Below are positions 56,001 to 64,000 of a stretch of DNA of 64,000 bases, piece after piece. Numbering within the stretch: the first letter of the stretch is position 1; the number at the start of each line of letters is the position of its first letter. The stretch is from Psococerastis gibbosa (Eukaryota > Arthropoda > Insecta > Psocodea > Psocidae). The position numbers were made by a program, and so were the translations under genes. The stretch spans positions 46,082,510-46,146,509 of the forward strand of contig OZ020489.1 of NCBI GenBank assembly GCA_963971405.1, written 5' to 3'. Under the pieces are notes generated by a model that was given only the letters and a program-made list of their open reading frames with translations, searched no databases and was not told the origin of the DNA.

Positions 56001-58124
56001 ACCAACCAATCATCTACCCATTGGTTATCTATAATGTGTGACAGTAGCCAAAAAGGATACTCATCAGTTGCCTATCTCACATCGAAATCCCCCGAAGGAT
56101 CGTTTCATAGTAACTTACTAATAGCCAAAAGTAAGCTCTGCCCCCAGAAAATAATTCGTACTATGCCCGAATTGGAGTTATCAAGCATTGAACTTGGAGC
56201 AAAATTAATAAAATGGTTCATTGACGGTCAATTGCCTATCCAAATTCAAAATATTTGTATATTCTCAGATTCCAAAATAGCGCTTTCATACGTTCACGTA
56301 CCTGTACAAAAATTGAAAATATTCAATGCTAACCGCGTTTCTCGAATTATGGAAATTGTGTCTCAATCGACAGTTCCAGTATCGTTCCACTACTGTACCA
56401 CCTCTGAAAATGCAAGCGACCTTTGCACCAGAGGTCTATACCCATCGCAATTGCTGGAAAATTCGCTATGGTTTTCAGGGCCTAGCATACTGAGGGAAAA
56501 CTTTCCACCCCCTCCATTTTCCCCAAGCGACTGCAAAAATCTGCCCGGTTTAAAACCGGATAGTTTAATTTCCTTGAAATTAACCCAATCACCAGATATG
56601 AATATTTTTATAAATCTGATAGAAAAGTTTTCAAAATTTTCTATTTTACAAAGAACTACTGCTTATGTATTACGATTCATCTCAAATTGTCGAAAAACGA
56701 AATCTGAACGCATAAAATCGTCTCTCACAGTAGACGAGCTCAATCTTGCTACCCACACTATAGTGAAAATTCAACAGGAACACAGTTTTCCCGATGAACT
56801 TTCGCGAATAAACAAAGGGAAACCACCCACTGATAAGTTTGCGAAACTTACACCGTTCATTGGTAAACATCAGATATTACGAGTGGCCGGTCGGCTGCAG
56901 TTAGCTAGTTTACCATACGAAACCAGGCACCCAATGATACTCCCCAAGTGTCATTTAGCCGTATTATTGTGCCGACTATATCACGCTCAATCCGGTCACA
57001 GTGGTACAAATCTCAGTACCTGCCTTCTAAAACAAAAGTTTTGGATAATCTCTGTACGATCAATAATGCGTTCTGTTATCTACCGTTGTTTTACGTGCGC
57101 TAAACTGAATCCTGTACGCCCATCTCCAATACAAGCGGATCTTCCCAGGTCCCGACTAACTCCCTGTTTTCCGTTTCGAGGTACAGTTTCGATAGACTGC
57201 TTCGGACCTTACCACGTAATACCAGGACTGCGCAGTTCTGGCAGGAAAAACCCACAGGCAAACATGAAAGTTTGGGGTATCATTTTCCTGTGCGATGCAA
57301 CACGGTGTGTGCACATTGAACATCTGTGTTCAATGACTATGGAGGATTTCCTCGACAGTGTCACCAGATTCACCTCTCGTAGGTCGCTTCCTTGCGAAAT
57401 CAGATCCGACCATGGTACAAATCTGATGGCGGGAGGGAAATTCATGTCCGAATGTGCGAAATTTCTAAATGATAATCAGGATGAAATTCTATCAGCTTTA
57501 GCTACGCGTTCTATAAAGTTCACTACAATACCTGTTGCGGCTCCTTGGATGGGAGGTTACGAGCCCCTCATAAAAGTCGCAAAGAATGTTTTAAAACGCT
57601 TACTTGTAGAACCATTACACCTACAAGATCTTATAACACTGTTTATTAATGTTGAAGGACTGGTCAACAGTCGGCCCTACATAGGCCCAACTCTGTTCGA
57701 CACTACAGACCCTGCATTAATATTGTCACCTAGTCATATGTTGACTGGAGGTCATCTCAATTCAGCACCCATTTTGGTGAACGATGAACCCATGCCCTTG
57801 CGTAAAAGATTTTACAAACTAAGAGCTATTATCCAAATATTCTGGAAAACCTTCCGTCGTGAAGTATTAAACACGTATATGCAAAAGCTTAAATGGCCGA
57901 AAGGTAATAACGCTAATGTCAAGGTAGGCGATCTCGTTTGGATTCCATCCCTAACAGGGAAGTTTTCAGTCCCAGGCTATTGGGGCTTAGGAATAGTTGA
58001 AAAGCTCTACCCAGACGCAAACAATGTGGCTAGAACCATAGACATTAAGACTCGAAGTGGAGTCATTAAACGGGCACTACGATCTATCGTTCTCGTACCC
58101 CGTCCCAATGTACTTGTAGAATAA
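53079..58124 (+). CDS. pol: BEL/Pao Gag-Pol polyprotein
   Basis: An uninterrupted frame of 1,681 codons provides capsid, protease, reverse transcriptase, RNase H and integrase. The frame opens at 53073 and the first start-like codon is GTG at 53079, so in this copy it lacks a conventional ATG start. Domains: DUF1759-type Gag (about residues 35-210, IQMEKFTNDVKDFQRWF); knuckles of the CX2CX4HX4C kind (PCIFC...; SCYYC...); DUF1758 aspartic protease with DSGSEE (Asp390); RT with FIDD at 809-812 in place of YxDD; Pao-type RNase H with MCDSS (Asp988); integrase HHCC (His1302, His1307, Cys1337, Cys1340); catalytic Asp1373, Asp1444, Glu1495; and a DUF5641-like C-terminus with GDLVWIPS and a W-rich stretch. 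All catalytic residues are present. Confidence 0.93.
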   Translation: MESVTVLYYDAYDKSIASRSNQSNPTSISTPTQSNIQLPRIQMEKFTNDVKDFQRWFSLFQAVYDSQTNLSGSENFYYLRTLLIGEGLNIVSQFPLTNQGYVDAISALKERFECQRTLAALYTNELFNFVPQKKATPESLQKFLEVHSEGVTALKSLSSVVDLGDFLLLSIAVRNLDPLTRRLFEQQLSAGVIPKYKEVIDFVSKQFQTLTLLSQESVTTHSKTSDSSPGHSALRSNRTLKVTSHTTNAKKPTPKLPNFVSPCIFCSNSTHKISTCAEFLSLPVSDRIKWVTSNLRCPACMSLTHSKISECKSTKSCYYCQSKMHNSAICDKRTVSSATVQPIVTQSPKTLSCVTTSSQPKNELHNLIGTAVVHVKDNLGYTHEVCLCLDSGSEETLISLPTVKKLGLNFSKKKLLPIYGLGDSLKNTIGSTVLSLRSRFNPEFIFEINAKIMKTICQNSTKVTLSNDFTTYVKNYQLADPKFFNSKPYDILLSVGDTVELMQNNEKFLNIPNIRHPPNWPYPVHTPFGYVIMGKIPTLSGSDPKVFMAQSDIQLADIMEKYFERETIPASDHETLPPCEDDLYVEQHFLDSYKRDTDGSFIVSLPFRSDISSLGNNRARAIACFRAMESKLLKNHEHYATYKETLQDYLNKNEISRSHVTSQYLLNQKIVFKKSSGKPKLVFVPTLTAPGNNLHLNSILHTGPKLQRDINYVLIACRLSTVCLMCDIKTFYRSIRLRPSDSEKIHILTRLDENGQASPDGSVTESKLNHLCYGLTCSPYIALRCVKQLSLENEKEFPITTSFLNKNRFIDDLVYSCDSVQSCIKIRDQLIKILKKGNFHLCKFISSHPEALNGLPDSDLGSISSDVNLSNSTMPVPVLGILWNPETDIFKFEFQPFTGTVTRRSCTSYLARTHDTMGLLHPCVFFMKTLIQSLWGNFPNTGWDDEVPEPYKSQWLTFTNEMPILSKIRIPRCITNQSSTHWLSIMCDSSQKGYSSVAYLTSKSPEGSFHSNLLIAKSKLCPQKIIRTMPELELSSIELGAKLIKWFIDGQLPIQIQNICIFSDSKIALSYVHVPVQKLKIFNANRVSRIMEIVSQSTVPVSFHYCTTSENASDLCTRGLYPSQLLENSLWFSGPSILRENFPPPPFSPSDCKNLPGLKPDSLISLKLTQSPDMNIFINLIEKFSKFSILQRTTAYVLRFISNCRKTKSERIKSSLTVDELNLATHTIVKIQQEHSFPDELSRINKGKPPTDKFAKLTPFIGKHQILRVAGRLQLASLPYETRHPMILPKCHLAVLLCRLYHAQSGHSGTNLSTCLLKQKFWIISVRSIMRSVIYRCFTCAKLNPVRPSPIQADLPRSRLTPCFPFRGTVSIDCFGPYHVIPGLRSSGRKNPQANMKVWGIIFLCDATRCVHIEHLCSMTMEDFLDSVTRFTSRRSLPCEIRSDHGTNLMAGGKFMSECAKFLNDNQDEILSALATRSIKFTTIPVAAPWMGGYEPLIKVAKNVLKRLLVEPLHLQDLITLFINVEGLVNSRPYIGPTLFDTTDPALILSPSHMLTGGHLNSAPILVNDEPMPLRKRFYKLRAIIQIFWKTFRREVLNTYMQKLKWPKGNNANVKVGDLVWIPSLTGKFSVPGYWGLGIVEKLYPDANNVARTIDIKTRSGVIKRALRSIVLVPRPNVLVE

Positions 58125-58223
58125 AATAACTCTGCATTCGAAAAAGATTGCAGATTAATGAGTTACATTTTTCTTATATTATTTATATTGTATATTTTGG
58201 TTTGCCAGTTTTACCCTCCATTT

Positions 58224-58235
58224 AAGGGGGGAGGT
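58224..58235 (+). other. Polypurine tract of the BEL/Pao element
   Basis: AAGGGGGGAGGT directly precedes the 3' LTR start TAGTTG. Confidence 0.8.
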
Positions 58236-58523
58236 TAGTTGTAACAAAACACGTTACAACATGAAACAGCAAGAGGCAGCACAGCTCTAGTCAGTCGCCA
58301 TTTTACTCCCACGTAGTTCGTTCGGATATTCCCTCTGTTCTCTCACATTATTAATTCATCTAGTTTTAGTCTGGTATAAATGGTAACAAAATCTCTACTC
58401 CGTCGTGCGCCTAGAGTTAAACAGCAAGATAGTCTACGAAGCTGGGCGCCCAGACCATCTGATCGACCGCACCGTTAATAAAGGTAAGGCAAACGTCTGA
58501 GGAGAGATTATTAGTCCACACTA
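58236..58523 (+). repeat. 3' LTR of the BEL/Pao element
   Basis: It matches the 5' LTR exactly except in the last 17 bases, where there is one missing A and two substitutions (TTAGTCCACACTA against TTAATCCATACTA). It is followed by the CTCCT target duplication. Confidence 0.85.
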
Positions 58524-59440
58524 CTCCTAGAAAAACATCGAGAAAAGAAAAAACCTGTTCATTTTGTGTTCGTGGACCTGGAAAAAGCCTATGATAGAAT
58601 ACCGAGAAGTTTAATCTGGGATGTGTTGGAAGTGACCAATCAGATACAACTTACAAGGGCAAGTGCCAGAAAGCCTTCTCTTCGCGGATGATATCCTCCT
58701 GGTATAGGAGACTTGCGAGAAGATATCGTGAGTACTCCCAGGCTGTGGGTAGAAACGATGGAGCACCAGGGGCTTAAAATGAATTTCAAGAAAAGTAAGA
58801 AAACAGAGTACATGGAATGCGTAAGCCAGGAAAAGTCGATAATCAAAACCTAGAGAAGGCCAAGACATTCAAATATCTGGGAGCAACGTTACGCGAGAAT
58901 GGCGGCTGTGGAGACGATGTAAGAGCACGGGTAACCTCAAGTTGGGCCAAGGGGCGAGATATGGCGGGAATCCTGAAGGATAGGAGAATGCCGAAGAAAC
59001 TGAAAGGCCGCATATACAAGCAAGTGGTGAGACCGTGTATGACCTACGGAGCGGAGTGTGGAGCGACGAAGAGAAACGGCAGCATGTGGCTGAGATGCGA
59101 ATGTTGCGTTACTGTCTGGGTTACAAAAAACGAGAACATCCGGGCGGAGATGCAAGTAGCACCTATCACCGATAAAGTCAGGGAACGAAGACTGGCGTGG
59201 TGGGGCCACACGCTCAGAAGAGAAGATGGGCACCTGTTACAACGTGTGAGGGACTACACGGTGGAGGGCCCAGGACGACCGAGAATGTCCCTTGAAACAA
59301 AAGTGAGGGAGGACCTCAGGACCCTTGGTCTCTCGCCGGATGATTCACAAAACTGAAACACCTGCAAGATCAAGATCCGTGCCGCCGACCCCGTAGGAGG
59401 GATAAGGCGCCGTTAAACTTAAGGTAAAGTAAGTAAGTAG
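58524..59440 (+). pseudogene. RTE-like non-LTR retrotransposon remnant
   Basis: The frame begins at the target duplication itself with LLEKHREKKKP, then VFVDLEKAYDRIPR, the usual RT block. A deletion follows, then LFADDILLV and a stop (about 58677-58709), KTEYME, FKYLGATLRENGG (58868 onwards), and an endpiece with RRLAWWGHTLRRED and GRPRMS, typical of RTE-type elements. The longest open part is 58817-59356. The AAGTAAGTAAGTAG tail (about 59427-59440) is the RTE 3' end. Deletions and stops make it inactive. Confidence 0.8.
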
Positions 59441-60124
59441 TATCCTGATTGAGGCTCAAGATTTTCGTGACTACCCTCAAATAGTTAAATAGATAGATTA
59501 GCATTTTATTGGGCTTTTAGGTAAAAATGATTATTTATTTTAAAACGATTAGCCACCGAAGAATTTGAGCCGAAACCCACCAACACACGGATGGTCAGAA
59601 GGTTAGCATTAGCATTCTTTTCTTATGCTAACTTGGCTGGGAGAGTAAAAGACTGTTGAAGGCAACAGGGGCACTTTTGGAATGGTGACTGGCGACGACC
59701 CTGGCCCTGGCTGCTGCAAATTAACACGTCAAATGGGCAACGGGAGCGTCGTGGAACGAAAAGGCGATTGGTCATGAGCCAGCGGGCGCATTGTCGCCTC
59801 GAGGGTTCACCCCGGCCTGTTGTCCCATTACAATAACTTGTAAAATATAAAACAGCATCCCTATAGTTACTGTGTTTGCAAATTGCCAAGCAAGTCATAC
59901 AGCTAGTCGAGTCAGAATGTTAGATATTGAAGAATGCAGCGAGATAACAGCATTAGGTACGGTACTGTATTTTTATTTCGACAACTACTCCTGTAAAAGC
60001 AAAAACAAACAACCCGTACGAGTGAACCCATATATGCTTTCCTATTTTTCAATAAGTACAGGTACCGTAACAGTTCCATGGACGGTAAAAATGGCCCAAT
60101 GGTTAAATATCGGCTGCCTATAAA
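59441..60124. other. No gene recognised; GC-rich island
   Basis: 59640-59830 is clearly GC-richer than the flanks and has a 91-codon minus-strand frame, but no recognisable motif. The remainder is unassigned. Confidence 0.35.
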
Positions 60125-60930
60125 TTTTCCCTATCCTAAAGCATTGGGTTGATCGATGAGACTTGCATATAGTATAGAATGGACAGGCCAATAATATAAT
60201 ACTTCACAATCATAATGGTATGGTTGCATTGCATTGGGGCTCGGGTTCGGAAATCACCATGTTCTGTTTTGTTTCTCTATTTAGCACACGAAACATGTCG
60301 CAAGTTAAAAAGCATCGAGAGAATGGTTCATCAGAAAATTTCTTTTATTTAGTCATTATACATGAAAATTGAGCATTTAATACACCCTGAAGGAAACTAG
60401 GAAGGGGGAAGTCCCTGGGGACAATATGGTTTTACATTTTATTTGGTTCCTGGGACGTGTAAATCCGTTGATTCCTAAAAAGCTTTCATTTTCCTGACGT
60501 ATAAATATAAATTTGGGTTATAACGCAAAGCACTTAATTGACCAATGGACATTTGCATAGTCTAGAACAGGCACATCACTTTAAGACAACACATTAATAA
60601 TGACTGCGCAAAGTATTGGGGTCATAAATTATCCTTAATTTATTCAAAAAAATAATTTTTATTCAAAACTGAAACTTTGTTGAGGAAAGCCACCTGTTCG
60701 GTTTGCATTGTCTCTATTATGTACATATGTACATGCTGTGTACCGCATGCAATACCTAAAATACCACATAGACAGGTTACACGGAAAGTTTTTTTTTTAA
60801 ACATTTTCCACGAAAATTGAGTACTTATTTTTCATTGTTTTGCACCCAGAACCGAAGTTCCCAAACTATAAAAGGGCAGGCAACATATTGGGTTTTGTTT
60901 ACATTAATAACGACTATACTAAATGTTTAT
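60125..60930 (-). repeat. Two decayed family A fragments
   Basis: 60125-60500 contains CCCTATCCTAAAGCATTGGG, a TCATTATACATGAAAATTGAG block and GGTTCCTGGGACGTG. 60540-60930 contains AAAAAAATAATTTTTATTC, CACCTGTTCGGTTTGC and ACATTAATAACGACTATAC. Both follow the family A order on the minus strand. Confidence 0.55.
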
Positions 60931-63084
60931 TAAGAAAATGCAGGAACACCCATTTTCAACACTATTGCAGTACGTAAATTAATGCACATTTGAAACCGGT
61001 TTAGCAAAGTTATTTGGCAAGGCACGGATAAAATATGAAAAGTAAAATGTATAATTCCGAAGGAATGGGGTTCTCGCGCTTCGTTACATCTTCCGGAGTT
61101 GCGAGAATTAATTCCAAAGTGAGGGGAGATATCCCCCCCCCCCACACCAAAATATTTATCTACCCGTATTTCCATGACTTTTGCAACTGATATTTTCTGC
61201 TGTGACTGAGCTCATGCAGGTGCTGGCCACTAATTATTTACAACTAACTCCAACCAAAGACCATTCATGGTACAAAAATAAATATTCCATTAAAAAAAAC
61301 TTTCTTGAGCTTAACAATATAATTTAGTTGTAATGAAATGAACAGAATCCACAGCCTTTTAGTTTTTTTTGTTAACTTAAAAAAATTACTTTAAATATAT
61401 GATAAACGTTCTATATTGATATTGGCTAGTTACAACATTCTGTTATGAATACGACACTGGTGGGTATAGCTCGTATGGTAATTAACAGGTAATTTATTAG
61501 TTAGGGCGACCATGCAGATGGTGCAGCTGAGCTCGGACCGACAAAGTGTTATCCAGGTACACAGCGGGGCTTCCCAGGCACAAAACCCAATTTTTCATAT
61601 TTCACCAATAGGTTGTAAGACATTGTTCAACCCATGTCCATTCAAGATTGTTTGCAACACATGCCAAATACATTTTTCAATAAAAATTCTTTTTGCCTCT
61701 TGTATACTGAACAATCAAATGAACTGCGCTCTTGTACCCTTACTGAGTGCACCCTCACTGCTCCATCTTATCGTGGTTGCCTATAATTTCACATGTCTTT
61801 GTCCTGTACTGTCAATTATTGCCAAGCTCTAGGGTATTGCAACCCGACCGACAGTGGCGTAACGCCTGGGGCGACAATTCGGACAAAAAATATTACAACA
61901 TAAAACTACAATGATAATAAACATTTAAAAATAAAAATAACAAAATATAATGTAATAAATTATGCAATTCTAAATCAAATATAATTATTTGATTTAATTC
62001 TGGAATGGAAATGGTTGAATAACGCTGGTTTTTATACTTTTGTCTATGGTTGCCCCTTGCTACATGTGAGAGTTGTTTCTCTAAACGAAAATTAATAAAC
62101 AAACCATATTATACGAAAATTTGTCAAGACAGGCTCTCATTAGTCCATTAAGCGAGTAAGGCGATCAAGACAAGTCCCGCACAGAAGCACAAGCTCAGTC
62201 ATTTCAGCATATTTAGCCTATTCAAAAAATGTTAATAAAGTCTTCGTCATCACAATATAAATTTGAACCACACCAATAGCTTAAAAACTGTTCTCTGGGG
62301 GAAACTTGACTTCCAAGTTCCAGGCCTCCCTACCCTCGGGCGCCTGCACAAAGAACATTAGTTTAAATTAATTTAAAATCTGCGGTCGTCCATGAGTTTT
62401 AGTTTTACCTACATTTTTATGATAATGGGGGGGGGGGGGCGCCAAATGATAGACTGCCTCGTAAAAAAATACTGTAACGGTACAGTGGAATCACGTTTGT
62501 TCGAGTTCGAGAATTTCTTTCTAAAAGTGGAGGCTTTGTATGTGTCATGCGGATGACGCCGGACCCGGTGATCAAGACTGTCAAATACGATATTTGACGA
62601 AAATAAATACAGCATCGAACGTAGCCGACCTTTTACATATTATGCTAACCATTCCATAGACATTTCTTAGGATTCGGTGTATTTTTGATGGCATTGTGAA
62701 CTTTATGACTTAAATAATTATTCCTTAAATGCCATAGATTTAATTTTAATAAATTGTCTCTAACAAATTAACCCACGTTCAAACATATTAAACAGAAAAC
62801 ATATTGAACCATGATCAACGACAGTGGAAAATCATTGAAGATAGCAACAGTTGTGCATGTTGTTGTTGTGGACTCCGGACTGCGGGCAATGGGGTTGCTA
62901 ATCTCGTTGCAATTTTTCCTAACTTTTCTTCTCTTACTTAACCTGCCACATATAACGAAACTATAGTCTATAACACCTAGTTCCACGCCATAGGCATAGC
63001 TTGCGGAAACACGCTGCTTCTTGTTGGAATCTGACATGCAGGAACTTATCCAATTTAACAATCTAAACACTGTGCTTCCTGAAT
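60931..63084. other. No gene recognised
   Basis: A C12 run ends near 61143. CAGTGGCGTAACGCC at 61852 looks like a hAT-type end, followed by a block also seen near 50650 and 9885. A GAAACTTGACTTCCAAG unit near 62302 is B-like, and a G11 run lies near 62428-62439. No motif-bearing frames were found. Confidence 0.4.
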
Positions 63085-63370
63085 CAGTAGAATCCGGTAT
63101 GATAGGCCGTGGTCGTTCTGAAAGTGTGCTTCAAAACGTTTCGTCAACATCTGCGGTTGACATCTTCAGTGGAACTGCGTTGACTTCTAAGATTGTATCT
63201 CGGAGGCTCAGCAGCAACTGTGTGGGCAGGGGGATGTGCTCTGATATTTATACTAAGCTACGGGGTGGTGGGGGTGGAGGCGGAGTCTTTAGAGCGACCA
63301 CGGCCTATCTATTTCATCCCGGATTCTACTGATTCATCATGTAACTCCGGCCGTGAAAGCCTTTGTAAAT
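63085..63370 (-). mobile_element. Penelope-like terminal repeat, copy 3, with inverted tail
   Basis: 63085-63287 (minus strand) runs from the GC box (63272-63285) and TATA box (63247-63252) through the hammerhead-like core to CGGATTCTACTGATTC. It is followed at 63291-63370 by a plus-strand copy of the outer part (CGACCACGGCC...GGATTCTACTG, TCCGGCCGTGAAAGCC). The result is again an inverted pair, with the junction in a different place from 17888/17897. Confidence 0.6.
63130..63174 (-). ncRNA. Hammerhead-like motif, copy 3
   Basis: Same fold as 4768-4812. Stem II is GTCAAC/GTTGAC, fully Watson-Crick, against GTCGAC/GTTGAC with a G-U pair in copy 1. Stem I (TTCCA/TTGAA) has one mismatch. The core CTGAAGA and GAAAC and the ACGT stem III are unchanged. 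Confidence 0.45.
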
Positions 63371-63650
63371 GTACTGTGCATCCTGCTAAGTTCAATGACC
63401 TCTAACACGATAGAGCCTACCCAAAAGGTCAGAATATAATATGCAAAACACTTTCATGTTTGGTACGAGTAAGGCAACTTTATGAGACGGTTATTAGCCA
63501 CGCAGCGGGGACTAGTCATACTCGGACTACAGCGAAGCAAAACCAGTACTTACAATGTGAAACCTCAAGTTACAGCAAGGTGGCGACCTAGGTTACAAGC
63601 CAAAGGCTGTAATGAGGGCTACCAAACCCGCACAATTTCCACCTACAAAA

Positions 63651-64000
63651 AGAACCGGTCCGAGTTTACTCGAACATGCTTTCCAATTTATCTATTAGTA
63701 TATAGTTAGAGAAAATGAGTAATCCCATAAGTTAGTAAATAATTTTCCTATGGTTAAATTTTGTATATCTCAGGGGGGGGGGATTTCTCAATATATTTTA
63801 AAATTCTTAAAACTCCATTCTAGTGTACGCTGCATCCATTTGGGGAAAATTTACGGCACAGTAATAATGGCAGGGCACGCAATGCATTTAAGCAAAAATT
63901 TTTTTTTGCACAAAACTAAATAGTAGTAAGTAAGTAACCCGTCCGGTTTCGTTACTCAATTTAACACCTAAAACATGCCAGAAGGTAGAAATCATCGATA
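63651..64000 (-). mobile_element. Family A repeat, cut by the window end
   Basis: It starts with AGAACCGGTCCGAGTTTACT and CATGCTTTCCAATTTATC, and carries a G run where the C run of the plus-oriented copies lies. It continues to the window edge at GAAGGTAGAAATCATCGATA. Confidence 0.7.

Larger units (their letters stand above)
52218..58523 (+). mobile_element. BEL/Pao LTR retrotransposon, nearly intact
   Basis: 289-bp and 288-bp LTRs beginning TAGT and ending ACTA, a primer-binding-like site five bases after the 5' LTR, two frames spanning gag-pol, and a polypurine tract before the 3' LTR. The target duplication is CTCCT on both sides (52213-52217, 58524-58528), the 5-bp length usual for BEL/Pao. 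LTR identity is near complete, which implies a recent insertion. Confidence 0.92.

Noticed and set aside
52222-58515. Alternative BEL/Pao LTR limits TGTAAC...GATTA with a TTAGT duplication
   Set aside because: TTAGT also precedes the 3' LTR internally. The primer-binding and polypurine sites would lie too far from the ends; TAGT...ACTA with CTCCT fits all signals.
59623-59898. 91-codon minus-strand frame with several Cys residues
   Set aside because: Cys spacing fits no known finger, and the GC-rich island alone does not establish a gene.

Overview
The window is a metazoan, most likely invertebrate, genomic segment made almost entirely of transposable elements. The element mix points there: a Ty3-type LTR element whose Gag carries the CHCC knuckle of the CsRn1 clade, a BEL/Pao element, a Tc1-like element with long inverted repeats, several kinds of non-LTR retrotransposon, tRNA-derived SINEs, and a very abundant interspersed repeat built like the INE-1/Helentron-derived elements of arthropods. 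The species cannot be named from the sequence. No host protein-coding gene could be recognised. One unexplained coding-like island lies at 36585-36869.

Layout. Positions 1-4545 hold the 3' part of a Ty3/CsRn1-type retrotransposon: gag, an intact pol of about 1,087 codons, polypurine tract and 3' LTR; its 5' LTR lies outside the window. It is followed by a promoter-like repeat with a hammerhead-like RNA motif (4585-4875), then a decayed CsRn1 relative on the minus strand (5210-6365). From 6.4 to 51 kb the sequence is a patchwork. Family A is 0.75-1 kb long, with GTCT microsatellite and hairpins. Family B consists of units of about 88 bp, GC-rich at one end. Around them lie hAT-like carriers of B units, a dead Tc1-like element (21596-23004), LINE remnants and SINEs. 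Positions 52218-58523 are a young BEL/Pao element with nearly identical LTRs and a 5-bp target duplication. It is followed by a broken RTE-like LINE (58524-59440). The right end holds worn family A copies and another hammerhead-bearing repeat.

How the parts relate. The two LTR elements are the only near-complete autonomous elements seen. Their Gag, protease, reverse transcriptase, RNase H and integrase would act together in cytoplasmic particles and then in integration. Insertions are deeply nested: the Tc1-like element sits in a B-bearing hAT-like element, a 389-bp LINE fragment sits in another B/C element with an 11-bp duplication, and a B/C element lies inside a family A copy. Paralogous empty sites inside the window document some of these events.

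The most notable signal is the promoter-plus-hammerhead repeat. Three copies carry a CTGAAGA...GAAAC core, and one pair of stems differs by a change that preserves pairing. A separate inverted pair starts almost exactly at the predicted cleavage position. The architecture matches the minimal hammerheads described in Penelope-like retroelements, although no Penelope reverse transcriptase is visible here. All family assignments rest on motif recognition by eye; no database search was run.
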